A stretch of 64,000 nucleotides of DNA. Source: Aplectana chamaeleonis. Its lineage: Eukaryota > Nematoda > Chromadorea > Rhabditida > Cosmocercidae. Position numbers and translations under genes: made by a program. Position 1 is the first letter of the stretch. Every line of letters begins with the position of its first letter. This document shows, in pieces, positions 32,987 through 46,000 of this stretch. The stretch spans positions 1 through 64,000 of the forward strand of contig JAPDOI010000275.1 in NCBI GenBank assembly GCA_029168955.1. The letters run 5' to 3'. A model generated the notes under the pieces. That model was given only the letters and a program-made list of their open reading frames with translations, had not been told where the DNA came from and ran no database searches.

Positions 32987-33221
32987 CAGTTGACCGCAAT
33001 GTTAATAGGACATGGTGCGGTTGCGGACTCGCACTAAATTACGATACAATCTGGCACTTTGCCAGATTTCGTCATCGATCGGCGCCAAGCGTCGTCTCTG
33101 CTCACGAGAATATCAGCTGTGGCGCTGATCGATGACGAAATCTGGCAAAGTGCCAGATTCTACCGTAGTTTTAGTGCAAGTCCGCAACCGCACCATGTCC
33201 TATTAACATTGCGGTCAACTG
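32987..33221. mobile_element. Palindromic MITE with TA duplication (Tc1/mariner-like)
   Basis: About 100-bp inverted arms start CAGTTGACCGCAATGTTAAT and its complement, separated by about 35 bp, and TA flanks each end (32985-32986, 33222-33223). TA target and CAGT terminus fit Tc1/mariner-mobilised MITEs. Confidence 0.8.
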
Positions 33222-33223
33222 TA

Positions 33224-35053
33224 CATTTCATTACGCTGCAACAATTTTATCTCTTGCCGATGAGTCCGCAGCTCCCTTGGAAGCTATGAAAAATGGTAGT
33301 TTATTAATAGGTGTACTGTAGCGGAGCGGTTCCAATGGGAAAGCCGCTCGGCAACCGAACAAATGCGGTCGCCCAGGAGGTATATGGCGTGGAGATCGGC
33401 AGATGACCAGAAGCTGTCAGAAGTGGGCCCCTCTAAGATTCGCCCGCCTTCTTAAAGAGGACAGGGGCGTGACCGAGTTGAAACCCGCAGTAATTGAGGA
33501 TTTACATCATAAACTGATGACAGTTTATGACACTCCCGAGACGCGGAGTGTTTGTGCGCACAAGAATTCAAGTAGGAGCTTGCATCCTCCCCAACGGCAA
33601 GAATTGTCTACTAGGTTTTTACGACCAAGTCAGACGGTCTGCGGGAAAGGAGAACAATATCACATTAAAAAGCATCGGACACACGGTAGGTCAACATGAA
33701 ACACGAGAAAAAACACGAAAAAAAACGTGGACCACTACCCTGTTTATCACAGGAAGCCATTGCCGATGCTGGTGATGATTCATCGTTGACGCGTTGTGAC
33801 GAACTTCGCATGAAACTGTCGAGAACAGTAGGTGGATAGACAGACATCTGAGCTCTCGCTTCCATTTTCATGCCATAGGTACGAATTTTACAGTGAGTGG
33901 TAGACCACTCTCTCCGGTCGCGAGCGTCTGTTGACTGGACGCATGTTCCACTGACCCCCAGGTCGGCGCTGGTTAACAAATGCGATGCCAGAATTGCATG
34001 TGATAAAAATGAGAAAAACTCTTAAATGATTACAAAAGACATAATCGACCATGATTACAAAACCTTGGCCATCCATGGGATGCATACGAATGCCTAAGAA
34101 GTTATGACGATTCCTCACGAATGATGATCTACTCATTTGGGAAACATGTACGGACAAAGCACAGAGACATGATGGTCTAAGAAATCGATGCGCTTGTTCG
34201 ATATACAATGAAAACAAGGAACTCTCTTACAATTCGACTGATGGTTAGGCTCTAAGCTCATCTGGGGGCTAAAGAAACAAAGTTTCCAAATTACACACAA
34301 ATGTTAGGCGGAGCAAGCGGCGCCATTATTTCATCAGCTTCGCTACGCTCGGCCCGTGTGTTCGGAGTGATCGTGACTCAGGTCACGACAGAAACGGAGA
34401 AAGACAAGTGTGGCTGTTCCCAAGTTTGAGGCTGAAGACGAAGTACGTCGAGTATGTCGCAATCATATCACGACTACCTACATTTCAACCTCCATAATCC
34501 CATTTCAATAATATAAGGTGATTTTTCAATGTTCCCCTGCTAGACCTTGGTTTGTCCACCTTTTGACTGTTGTGTACAAGGTTTTTGTACACCTCCATTT
34601 CTGTGCATTACTACTATTAATGGATGACCGTTATTTAACTTGCACTACAATTTCCATCTTATATTTGTCTACTTGTTTCTGTGCCACCGACATTGGCATT
34701 TTTCACTTCCACACACCCCGTTTATAGGCTGAACTCATCCCTTTTTGTTTTGTTGAAGATTTTGAGAATGAGTACACATCTTTATATTCCATTACAGAGA
34801 GCAATTAAGCTTCCGCAAGGAATTAATCGACCCCATTGAAGTATAGGAAAGGCTTTCCGAAGTTTCATAATACAATAGTTTAAAAAAATCAACAACAAGC
34901 CTCCTGAATGACTTCTGATTCGCGCAATACAGAGAAAAAAATTCATAGAACAGGAAATGCATGACACTACAAGAGGAATAGAGTTCGTCTATACTACAAC
35001 TCAAAAACAAATGTTTTTTTTTTCACTACATTTCATTTCATTGCAAATAAAAA
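33224..35053. other. Gene-poor stretch
   Basis: I see no supported gene, RNA or repeat in this stretch. Confidence 0.3.
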
Positions 35054-37289
35054 TCAATCACCATAACTCATTTTGAGTGAGTAGGGGCAAAACGCTGTAT
35101 GGTGCGTTATGGATTCGTGCCCTTTGTTTTGCATTCTACATCGCCTGTACACCGAGGCGGTCCTGCACGCGGTGACCAAATGGTTAGCCTTTCCTAAGCA
35201 ACGCTCACAGCATACAACTATTCTGCGATGGTGCGCTTCCAGTGTCCTGAAGTAAGGGCATTCACTTGCCCAATGTCCAAGAGAGGAACAAAGAATGTGG
35301 GGACGAGCTTGACCTAAGTGAAGAGCGGCGTCTGCTGGGACTTCTGCAGCGGTGCTCGTCACTAAACAATAATGTAAGCATTGCATGTTAATACATAATT
35401 ACCTTCCATAGAGAGCCCTTCAATTGCGTTCTGGCTGCTGTCCTGCATGGACAGGAGTCCACCTCGCATTTTTTTCCATTTGATCTTAATAGAATCATGT
35501 TGCATGTGTTTTACAAGTTTCCGGTGGGTGATTTCCATTGCCAAGACAGGGAATACACTAGGGCGCAGCTGTTGGCAATTACTGCGGCGCCCGAGTACGG
35601 TAGGAAAATGCTTGTGTTCCGCAGCCCAGTGGGGCATTACAAAATAAGCACGTGAGGTTACGCGGCTCGTATCTTGTCGGCCCCGGCCTGGGCGACGGAC
35701 TTCGTTTCTGTGGCGCTGCTCTTCCATTTCCATGACCTCCATCCACAACACGGCTTGCAATCGCCGATCACAAAAGTAGTTCCATCTGGGGTCGTATTCG
35801 CCAACAACCCGCCGAGGGTAGTCGAAGGGAAGCGGAAGGGATGATACCACGCGCGGCAGAGGAGCAGATCAACCCATCTTACACCATGTAAGATGGAAAT
35901 GCAAACTGTGTTACGTATCGACATCACTGCAAAAAGATAAAGATTCCACCGCGAAGCGGCCATTTTTCAGCTATGCTGTTCGAAAAAATCCGGCGATCGC
36001 GAGGGAAGCCAAGGGAGGCGAGAGGTGGCCGTGGAGCGCGCGTTTTGTACTGAAATTTCACCTCATTTACCCTTCGACTACCCGGCGGGTTATTGGCGAA
36101 TACAATCCCTGGTTTTCCATTCTTTCCTTTCAACTGTCGAGCACCAACACTGCCGAATGGATGGAATCGACTTTCCTTTCCACGTAGTTGATCTTGCGGG
36201 TATCATATTCCACATCATCTAATTTCCATTTGATGACGGCGGCGGCCGATACAGCCTTTCAAGACAAAATAATAAGAGCAACAAATTGAAATGCACATGA
36301 GATTCGAACAAGAAATAATGGTCTGATGCACAGAAAATGAAAGAATGCGCTGATGAGCTGGTGAGAAGCTGCCCGATGATGCACCATAAACTGTCTTTAT
36401 GCCCGTATGTTTCCCAGCGTCTGGCGAACAAAGTGCACATCGCGTTATCGCTGTGCACATCTTTAAACAGTGTGACTAGAGAATGCACATAGGGATTCGC
36501 TGTGTTTACAAAATATGCATTCCCAGCCAGCATTTCTTCCTACAACTTTCCATCACATTTGTGATACCATTCAAACGAACATAAAAAACGGAACGTTAGC
36601 GAATCTTCGCGGCACACCCTCAGACCTTTCAGCCGCTTTATCATTGCAAGTTTTATGCGTTTGGGATCTAAGTGATGTGATTTCAACTGCGTTTCAGCTC
36701 TTTCATAAGAGCTTCCTGTTCTAGGAATCATTTACAATGCTCTTGCAGCATACCCTCTGCAACAACTAAGGAGTAAGGACAATTTCTCAATGTTAAAGTA
36801 GGGCTCGTTTTGCTCCTGCTTTTCAAGCATATCCCAAAAGAGTCCGAACTCGTACGGATTACCATTGAATTTCGGTAGCTTCAGTTCATTACCTACCACC
36901 CGACTGCCTAGTTCGATCCAATCGATTCGGATAGTCAACTGTCGCTGAAGTTCCCCAGCCTCTAGTTGCGTTTTCATATATTGCGTTTCGTTTTGACAAT
37001 CTGATTCGACCTTCCTGTTTTCAAGTTGTCGAAGCACCTCGATTGCATTATCATGTAGGGTATAGTGTCTCTCGACTTTGCAATTCCAGTTCCTTGGTTT
37101 GGCCGATGCACCATGTTCGAACTGCATCACGGTTCGATAGTATTTTGATGGTTTATAAAACATTACAATCAATCTCATATGAATGATAAAATCACCTATA
37201 TAAAATAATAAAAGATCAATAAAAAGAGAAATGCTTTCCTTTCGATTGTTATTTGACGCACTCCATGGCTCGGCAGAGAGACGTTGCAT
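35054..37289 (-). pseudogene. BEL/Pao-like retrotransposon gag remnant
   Basis: On the minus strand, 37289-36732 contains a retroelement gag (DUF1759-type) region with KLPKFNGNPYEFGLFWDML and NIEKLSLLLSCC. It runs in frame through a stop at a codon that is Gln in relatives into MIPRTGSSYERAETQLKSHH (36731-36600). Coding then breaks off. A zinc-knuckle segment resumes at 35386-35054 (LGHWASECPYF, CCERCLGKANH, TACR). Protease, reverse transcriptase and integrase are missing. The DNA between, about 35400-36590, does not resemble gag and contains an inverted repeat, so it looks like a later insertion. No LTRs recognised. Confidence 0.7.
35783..36110. repeat. Imperfect inverted repeat inside the gag remnant
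   Basis: GTATTCGCCAACAACCCGCC (35792 on) is matched in inverse by GGCGGGTTATTGGCGAATAC (about 36082-36101), with further pairing of the adjoining CCTTCGACTACCC stretch. Probably the ends of a MITE, limits unresolved. Confidence 0.5.
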
Positions 37290-38680
37290 TTCTCTTGTCT
37301 TTTAGGTAATCTCCAAGTAAACCAGAAACTCAAAAGACGTCTGTAAACGTGGGCAGACAGTCACAGTCCTTGCTGGGGCACAGAATTTCAGACATGGCCG
37401 TATTTAATTCAGGTAGAGGGTGGCTGAGAATGGTGAAAAAGTGGTCGAGAAAAACCATGATGGTGGAACAACTCAAAGAGTCGTCCTAAAGCTCCTTCCC
37501 TTGAGAATCCGTATGAACAGAAGATGAGCACAAGTGAGGCGCTTGGATTCTTCTGAGGGTTTTTCAGGAAACACCTGAGCCGCTCGTTGCATGAAAAAGT
37601 TTTTTAACATAGTCGCTGTTGACAGACACTTTTCCTTGTCAACAATTAAGCAGCATAGCTGTAGGGCCACCAAATTCAAACTCCTCACGAAGTTCTCTAT
37701 GCTTGAACGGACGTTTCCAATGGTTTGCAGACACCATTTGCAGTCGGCATTGGAAATGGACGGTGGCGCCCGGTTGATTCGAGAGTGCGATCTCCTCTTC
37801 ACTCACTTTTCATTTCTCACACTCTCACATGCTAATATTTAATTTACACTCCACTGGTGAGTCCGTGGCTCTTCAACGGAGCCCATGATGGTATGTATGT
37901 TGGCGGATATGTAGCGTAGGAGACAAAGGGCTACCCTAGAGAAGGTCAGGCATAAAGCCAGAGTGGATTAGTCGAAGCAAACCACTTTTCACAACATCGC
38001 CTGCCTTATGAGCACGACAGTGGCGGCCGCAGCGTTATTTATTTATTCATTTACTACACGTCGTTACCGACGCGCTCGAAAACAACGAAACAGTGTATAG
38101 AAATCTTGGAGAGGAACACAAATACAAAGAATTCTATGGGATATTGAATCCCTGAACTCTCGGCGAACGAGGATGATTCCGAAAAGCTACATGTAACAAC
38201 AGTGTGCAACCTGTTCTTACTTACTGTATGCATTAGCATCGATGGTACACTTTTATTCACACATATGCATTGCAATAAGCAAGATAATAAAACTGCCTTA
38301 ACGGTCTTAGAAAGGATGAAATCCAACAGGGAAAACCCACATAAAATAAAGCTCATAATTTTTCAGGTGTTCCGGTCAGTTCCAAATAGGTACTAGTAAA
38401 CGCCGGAGCGTCCACGACAATATTATACGTACCTTTCTCCGATGGCTGATGACAGTAACTCCATTGCTTGTGAGTCATCAAGACACCTTGTCAAGTCACA
38501 AAAAGATATTCTGTACAGGTCCACATGCTCCCTATTCCGTAAATCACATCTCGTCAATTTTACATTAAGTGTCAGTAGTCGTGAACAAAAGCCCACCTGG
38601 TTCCCAGAGGTGATAAAAATTTGGAACAAAAGTGGGGGGGGGAAACGTAATTGACGATTATTAACTCCTCTTAGAAGTAT
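37290..38680. other. Gene-poor stretch
   Basis: Possibly the upstream part of the BEL-like element on the minus strand (ORF 37473-37802), but no motif confirms it. Otherwise nothing recognised. Confidence 0.25.
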
Positions 38681-38689
38681 ACTCAAAGT

Positions 38690-39000
38690 CTGCCTGTCGC
38701 TCGGCGCAGCAATGCCACATGAATAGAGCTAGAGCATCGCGACTATAGCAGTGGAATGCCCAGAAAACAGCAGAATAATGCAGTGAGAATAGCAGTGCAA
38801 TACCGAGAGAATAGTGGCAGATTGCAGCGAAAATGACAGTATAGCACCGTGATAGCAGCAATAGATTATCGATAGAATTCAATAGAATGACGAGGAAATA
38901 ATAGTACTCCCATGTCGCTCGAAGAGCAAAAGGATGCAGCGAGAATAGCAGTAGAATGTCGCGAGAATAGTAGTAGAATGTCAAGAGAATACCAGCACTC
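38690..39000 (-). repeat. 22-bp minisatellite (minus orientation)
   Basis: Imperfect units of GAATAGCAGTAGAATGTCGC type, the reverse complement of the array at 43765-44750. Confidence 0.7.
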
Positions 39001-39184
39001 CAGTTGTAACAGTTTGATTAATTCCTGCTAGTCAGTCATTTCTCCATTGAAAGCTGTGAATTATGTGTTGACTACTGGCCAGAATCAGCATATTTTGAAG
39101 GCTCTCAAGGGAAACGAAAAACATTCAATTCTGACAAATTGTGGGTAAAAAAAGACCTTTAAAAACATAACTCAGCCGAGAAAA

Positions 39185-39440
39185 GAAACTCTATTAGTCG
39201 AAATAAAAACCATTAGAATCAACGCATTTTTGGCAAAGAGAAACAAGTTAATTAATGCAGGTAGCGTAGAAATTCGGAGTTTTGGAGGCAATAATAGCGT
39301 TGAATACATTCCTGGCGCCGTCCTAGTTTTCGAAGCATTTCTCCTGCAGGAAGTTATCCAGAGGCTTGGAAAAGTGGTAGTCGGAGGGCGAGAGGTCATA
39401 CCAGAAGCCCTGGTTCGGAAGAAACTCCAAACACCAACCA
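39185..39440 (-). pseudogene. mariner transposase remnant (C-terminal part)
   Basis: Minus-strand translation from about 39405 gives a stretch with LSPSDYHFSKPLDNFLQ and ends VDSNGFYFD before a stop near 39193. SPSDYH carries the third catalytic Asp of mariner-type DDD transposases. Two internal stops (after KCFEN and after ATCIN) make it dead. The N-terminal two-thirds are absent. Just upstream on + (39405-39530) a segment of about 70 bp is imperfectly tandemly repeated. Confidence 0.75.
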
Positions 39441-39530
39441 TAAGCCTAATGGGTCAAAAGACGCTGATTCTAGAAGCACTGGTACAGAAGAAACTCAAAT
39501 CATAAGCCCAAATGGTTTAAAAGACGCACA

Positions 39531-41219
39531 TATCTAACATATTAAAGGAAGACGAAAAAAAGGTTTGCATTCAAAATTACCACATGCACAGGCATGAAAC
39601 CCTTGAATTTTAACACCGGTGTGAACAAGTACGTTGTTATTCAGGGGATTATAAATTTTCTAGTCGAAATTTGACTTCTTTCTTCATATAAGGTAGGAAT
39701 ATAACGAATAAGCACGACTTCAGGAGCCCAAAAATAAGAAAAACAATTCGTCAAAATCACAACTCTATCGAACACCCAGCGGCAAATATTCTTTACGTCG
39801 CGGCAAGTATGGCGCGATGCCGCAGTGCGACCGTGCCAATGTATTGTGCGACGCCGCCTTGCGACCGTGCACATACGTCTCAGAATCAAAACACAGTTCA
39901 GGAGCATGAAAAAACGAAGTTGTAATAATCTGAGGCTAAAAGGGTAACAAATTCAGACACGGCTGCTGTCGCGGTGTAGCAATATCATGACACAGGCGTG
40001 GAAAATCCCCAACGTTTTCGCGTGCTCGGCACCCATGCATCATCGGTAGATCCCCCCCCCACAGCCAGCGACATTCCGACGTGGGAAAGCGTGACAACGC
40101 TTTTGATTTGTCTAAAATCTTTGCATTTTAAGGCGAACACTACAGAATTCAAATTACTGATAGATATGCAGGTTGTGTTCGCAATAATTGATGGTTGCTG
40201 TCAAAATTTTTCATTAACGACTATATGAATTGAGGATTATTTATAATGTGTTGGATTGATTTGATGAAGAAATAAGCATTACTCTGTTATCTAGCAGCAA
40301 GTAAGGATTGATTAAGGACATCTTTCGTTAGTGCAACGCTCATTGATTACGTGGGTGGTTACCAAGCCGAGGCAAAGATACAAAGACAGCGCTCAGAAGC
40401 GCTATCGTTAACATTCAAAAAAGAACTAGCGAACTGCTGTATTACGACATATTAAAAGTACAGATAGCACACTCATTAGGACAACTAGCCAATGGATTTT
40501 CGTCCATGAGAATGTGACTTCTGAAGAGAGCCGACTGTAAGCTTTTAGGGTCATCCCAATTTGGAACAAACTACCTCCGGAAAGCGTTGATGCCAAAAAT
40601 TTTTAAGAGCAGGCTGTCCCACTTCAATCTCACGTCATTACAAGGGACAGATGGTCGCTCTTTCTGTTACAGCTTTGAATACAGGGTGCTCCGATGCTAC
40701 GAGTATTTCATTTCTTTTTTCTTTGTTCTGTTTGCCTGCGTGCTTAGGCCCTCGTAATTAGCCTCCTTCCCATACATTCCGTATGTTTCTCTATTAAACT
40801 TTCTATTTCTACTCGTTTTAACCGCCACCAGATTAATTTTTCCCATTTCTGCCCCAATGTATGTTATCTTTTATTTTTTTTTCAGGTACTGTTGCAATTA
40901 CTTATTTATTATTTTGAATCGATTGAACTCATTTATTTTCAACTGCATTTCATTCTATATTAATTTTGAAACCCAACGAGAATCACTACACCTCCACCAA
41001 TACAAGGAATAGAGGCGCAGAAAGTTCTGCGTACTATTTGATAACGGACCACACCGTCTATTCGCGAATCCGAAGGGCGCGTTGAGCTGGCTTGCTCTAC
41101 GGGCGCGTGGCCTCGCTGCGTATCTTCGGATTCACGTGACCACTCAGCTGAGTCACAGGATACGCTGGTTGGTCAGCTCACTTTCGGATAGTATCCACAA
41201 AATTCTTCCCTAAATAAAC
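39531..41219. other. Gene-poor stretch
   Basis: No recognised gene or RNA. A CAGCTGAGTCA segment with ACGCTGGTTGGTCAG (about 41142-41176) recurs at 42606-42645 in the same orientation. Confidence 0.3.
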
Positions 41220-41239
41220 CACCGGTCTAGCTAGTACAA

Positions 41240-42140
41240 ATTCTCACTAAAACGCTGAAAAAAAAAACCAAACAAGGAGGTTTCAAAAGAGAAAAAAGAA
41301 CAAAAAGGCAGAAAGAGGACAAATAAAACAAATAGAGGGATTGAAAAGGAAAAAAGTCAAAGAAAACACAGGATAAACCCAGAGGTATAAGCATAGAAAA
41401 GTATTTAAAAACTAATTCAAATGGAGGTAAGTACATATATAAACTAAGTCTTTAGGAAGAAAGATAGAAAAAAGAGAAAAAGTAAAAAATACGGAAATAA
41501 GAAAAAACATAAGCGTGGGGTGGAACTGGCAAAGTTCAAAGAACCTCCAAAATCCTACCCAATCAGACATTTTTTTTAACCGGACTGATACAAAGTAAGA
41601 AGTGGTCAATAATGGAAAACCAATCATTGGAAAAATAGATGGAGAAAAAAGAAAAAAAGTTGGAAAGGAGACCTTATTTTGTAAATCAAAAATTGAAGAC
41701 TTTATCTTCTGTAAAGAGGAAGGTCAACAGAGTGTCTGGGAATAATCTCAACTAAAAAAAGCAAAGATTTTTTTCAGAAAAAAAAATAATATGAGGGTTT
41801 TTCTAGGTACGAGGTGTTAATCTCGCGAAAAAAAAGGATAGTAAAAGAAAGAATTTTCGAAAATTCAAGGCAGAGCGTGTAAAAATCATCTAAAAAGAAA
41901 GAAGAGAGAGAGAAAAAGTAACAAAGATGAGATTTCTTCCGGAAGAAAAGGGAAAAATAAGGGGATTGAAGGTCATGCTCCTTTTTAAAAACAAAGAAAA
42001 ATCACAAAAAACGGTTAAAAAAGGAAAAAAGAGCAGAGGATCAAAATAAGCGAAAACGACAAAGAGTAGCTTTAAAAAAAGTAGGTAACTACATAAAGCT
42101 CATCTGAGGAAGAAATAAAAGCAAACGAAACAAAAATGAC
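41240..42140 (+). other. Purine-rich strand-asymmetric block
   Basis: About 900 bp dominated by A and G on the + strand (AAAAAGAAAAAG-like runs) with few C or T. Short minus-strand ORFs are Phe/Leu/Ser-rich translations of the pyrimidine strand and not genes. Confidence 0.7.
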
Positions 42141-42157
42141 CACATGGGTAGTACCCC

Positions 42158-42305
42158 CTATAGAACGGCGTAATTCACATCATTCGAGGAGCGAGCGGCG
42201 CGCGCGACGCCTGGGCCTCCGTCTACCCTCCGCTATCTCACTGTCTCTAACCTCCGCTCCGCACCAGCATGCGTAGGAACCATGTGAATTTCGCCGTTTT
42301 ATAGC
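42158..42305. mobile_element. MITE, about 148 bp
   Basis: Inverted ends CTATAGAACGGCGTAATTCA and (from the right) CTATAAAACGGCGAAATTCA. The GC-rich interior has CCTCCGTCTACCCTCCGCT. A related piece lies at 28810-28900. Confidence 0.6.
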
Positions 42306-43089
42306 CTGTACATATAAACACGATCCGTGCCGACTGCATATTTTGATTGATCGTTCATTCCATTTTCACTTGTTTTGAATCTAATATTTATTATTTTATT
42401 TATTATTATTATTATTTATTATTATTATTATTTTATTATTTTTTATTAGTATTTTTATTATTTTATTTTATATTTATTTCCTCGTACTTTCACACCATTT
42501 TGTTTTCACTTCCTCGCGTTCTACTTGTTCTCGTTTTCACCGAAACCAGCTTATTTCTTTTACTTTTTTAAAATCATATATTTTGTTATATTTTACTACT
42601 TCATCCGACAACTGAGCTGAGTCATAAAATACGCTGATTGGTCAGGGGATGAGGGCGCCTTACACACAGAGGGAGTCGTCCCATGTTCGCAAGAAAAAGA
42701 AAAAACAAAAAGATTTGTGGTCCAAAAAACAGTGCTAGGAACAACATCGGTATCTGATAAATGGTCTGCAGTTGCGTGTATGCAGAAATGTAAGCACGCA
42801 ACAGAGCGTGGAATTCTATGTAACGGCAAGAACTCCATCGCCAGCGACCGGCTGTCGCTGAAGTATACCAATGCCCCTACATTGGTTTAATACAGCTTGC
42901 AAACAAACCAATGTATAAAATTTATACTAAATCAATACCATCTAGAATGCACCGTACTTCACACCGTACCACAAAACTAAAAGGAAATACTGTGAATATA
43001 TCCCAACTCGTGTACCACAAAGTGATTTCATGCATCACACAGATAAAGTTCAGAATGCAGACAGTGAGTGACTCCACTGAAATCTCGAG
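42306..43089. other. 3' flank of the NF-X1 gene
   Basis: 42390-42480 is a TATTATT-rich low-complexity tract. No canonical AATAAA was found on the minus strand shortly after the stop at 43090, so the poly(A) site is not assigned. Confidence 0.35.
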
Positions 43090-46000
43090 CTACTCCTCAT
43101 CACTCCAAGAGTCCTTACATTCCCTATCTTCTTCTGACGTTTCCAGTCGGCACACTCGTAGCACCATATCCTCAATCAAGGAGACAATGTCAGAGCAGTC
43201 CCCATCCTGTTCGGCTGAGTCTTCCTCGTCACTCCACCAATTCGGATCCTTCTCCAGCATCTGCTCCCTTTTAGGCACGCTAACGTGACTGGGGGGAACA
43301 GTCTCCGCCTCTTCATCATCACTTCTCAGAACTGCGAAATGATTGAACTGTGGCAGCGGTGATGGACGAGCCAGCTGCGGAGCCACTCTCTTCTTGAATA
43401 CTCGTCCACCCCTGAGGGTTTTCATAGACGACCCACTGCCTGCTTCTTCTGCCACAGTCTGCTCACCTTTCCTTTTCGGGTCGTCGTTGAAACTGCTAAA
43501 CAAACACAGCATTCACACATGGAAAACTTGACTAAGGTACATTTCGTCAGAATATCGCTAACCTTTTGAGAGTAACAGATCCAGCCGATTTCAGCATACT
43601 TGGGTATTTTTGCAACGACGTAAGAAGAACCAGCGGTGGACGGCTGTTATTCCTAGAAGTCAGCCAATTAATAGGTTGTCTAGCCATGAGGTGATAGCAG
43701 CGCAAGACAAAACCGTAGGTAGCGACCGCGAAACACGGCAAGTAGCGCCAGATCGTGATACTCGCGGCGCTCCTCGCAGCGTTCTACTGCTATTCTAACA
43801 GTTTTGAACTGATATTCTCGCGACATTCTACCGATATTCTCATGGTTGGAACTGCTATCCTAGCGGAATTGTACTGCCATTCTCGCGACTTTCTGCCGCT
43901 TTTATCGCGCTATTGTACTCCTACCCTCGCCACAGTGTGCTGCTTGTCTCATGATATTATACTGCTATACTAGGAGAATTCCAGTCCTATTCTCTCGTCA
44001 ATATACTGCTGATCTCGCCGCATGCTACTGCATTCTGACCAGGGATGAGCGGAGCTCCGCGTTTCGCGTTCCCAAACCCGCAGTTTCGCGCATTTTTGGC
44101 ATTCCGAAAACCGCAGAAAACGCCGCGGAATGCGAAAACATCGGGTCGTCTGGGACGTAAAAAATACTGGATGATTTCTGAGTTTTTCCGCATTTCGCGT
44201 TCCGAAAACCGCATTTACGCGCATTTTCAGGCGTTTCGCGCCCGATTTTTGAAACCCGAGAAAATTTTTTTGTTCCGAAACCCGATTTCCGAAATTTCGT
44301 ATTTTTATTCCGCTCATCCCTGATTCTGACGCTAATCTACTGCTGTTCTCATAGTATTGTACTGCCATTCTCGCGGCATTCTACTGCTTTTCTTGCGGCA
44401 TTCTACTGCTATTCTCCCGGTTTTTTTTTTGCTATTCTTGCAGTATTGTACTCCGTTTCTCGCAATTTTCTACTGCTGACGTCGCAACATCCTACTGCTA
44501 ATCTCTCGCCATCCCACGACTATTCTCGCGACGTCCTACTGCTATTCTCACGGTGATGCATTGCTAATCTTCCGATATTGCAGCGGTATTCTCACTGCAT
44601 CTTACTGCTATACTTGTGGTATTTTACTGCTATTCTCGCTGCTTTCTAATGCATGTCTCACAGTATTCTGTAACTAGTCACGCAAAGTTCTACCGACATT
44701 TTCGCGGTGAATTACTGCAAGTCTCGTGGTTCTCCAGCAAGAAACGATACTACTTCCCTAGCCCGTGAAAATCCCATATAAATGAAAGCGATGACTTTCA
44801 GTCTCTCTCCCCTCAGAACGGCGACCCTCATATTCCTACGCTTCCAAAGCGCCATCGCCAGATTAGAATACGTTGCGAGACGCTTCTACGCTCCAAAAAA
44901 ACTCGAAGTAACCTGAAAAGTATTAACAGCTTACCTTTTCGCAGTCGCTATGACGCTTCGCTTTGGTGGATCATCAACACTCGCAGTGTCTATTGAGAAA
45001 AACGTGGCATACTCATGAATGAACCGCCGCTTCTCCACAGTCATCGGCCGGAAGTTGTGGTTCAACGACGCACCAAGGAAAGTCGGCTGAAGAAAAAACT
45101 ATGCATATACAACTAAAAATTGGATTTCAGAAGAAATAATTACTGACATCACTCATTCTATCAAGGAGATCCATAAATGTCTTCTCAACCTCAATGACAA
45201 ATGCAGCATTAGTACGCATTTCAGTCTGAAAAATAGCTATTCGTGGACCTGGACGTTACGAGCAGCGCTGCAACGTCAATCGCCGTACCTTCATATACTC
45301 CGTGAATGTGATAGTCGGTTCCCTTTCAAGCATGCCATTCTCGTCAGTCGCTAATTGTAGGGCATCTGCCAGCTTTTTGTTTCGAGCCACCTTCTTGCAC
45401 TCATCATCACATGGCATACTATAAAATGGGAAACATATATGTCTACGCTACAACCAAATAGACAATAGAGATCAAAACAAACCAGTTCAACTTTTCCATG
45501 CTAGCCGATCTCTTCAGCGACCCTACTCCATGCTGTTCCCTGCTCGGATCCCCTTCAGTATCCTCCGCCTCAACCGCTCGCAGGCGAACAACTATCTTCT
45601 CGAACTGAACATCCTTGGCTTTAACACTCCCTAAGATGTTTTTTGGGCTAAAATAGAACACCGACCTCCGAGCACTTCAACGAACTCTTGCGCTTTCCAC
45701 ACTCGCACGTCACATTCACCGGATAACGACATTCCGATTCAGGGCAAGGATCAAGTCCATGACAAGGCAGCGCGCACGGATGCTCACATGGACGGCGCAA
45801 GACCATACAAGGCCGGGTGCACTTCTCGTTTTCCTGAAAACATATATAGAAAGCTGATCCGTTTGGGATCCACAAACCTAATGATAAGCCTAACCTACCT
45901 TCATGCACTTCCCAGCATGGCAATTCCTATTGCAGTTGTGCACACCGCAACCCAACGGCTTGTCACACAGTCGCCCACAGGAAACCGCTTCTATATGACA

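Noticed and set aside
33250..33300. CCGATGAGTCCGC resembling a hammerhead
   Set aside because: The supposed helix II is weak, no cleavage-site stem closes it, and there is no mobile-element context.
37855..37895. CTGGTGAGTCCGTGG resembling the classic hammerhead core
   Set aside because: No GAAA segment or pairing partner follows.
45605..45665. An 18-bp or 31-bp intron (or a frameshift) between NF-X1 exons 17 and 18
   Set aside because: A normal 61-bp intron from GAG/gtcggt to gatgttcag joins the exons in phase 0, so neither a tiny intron nor a frameshift is needed.
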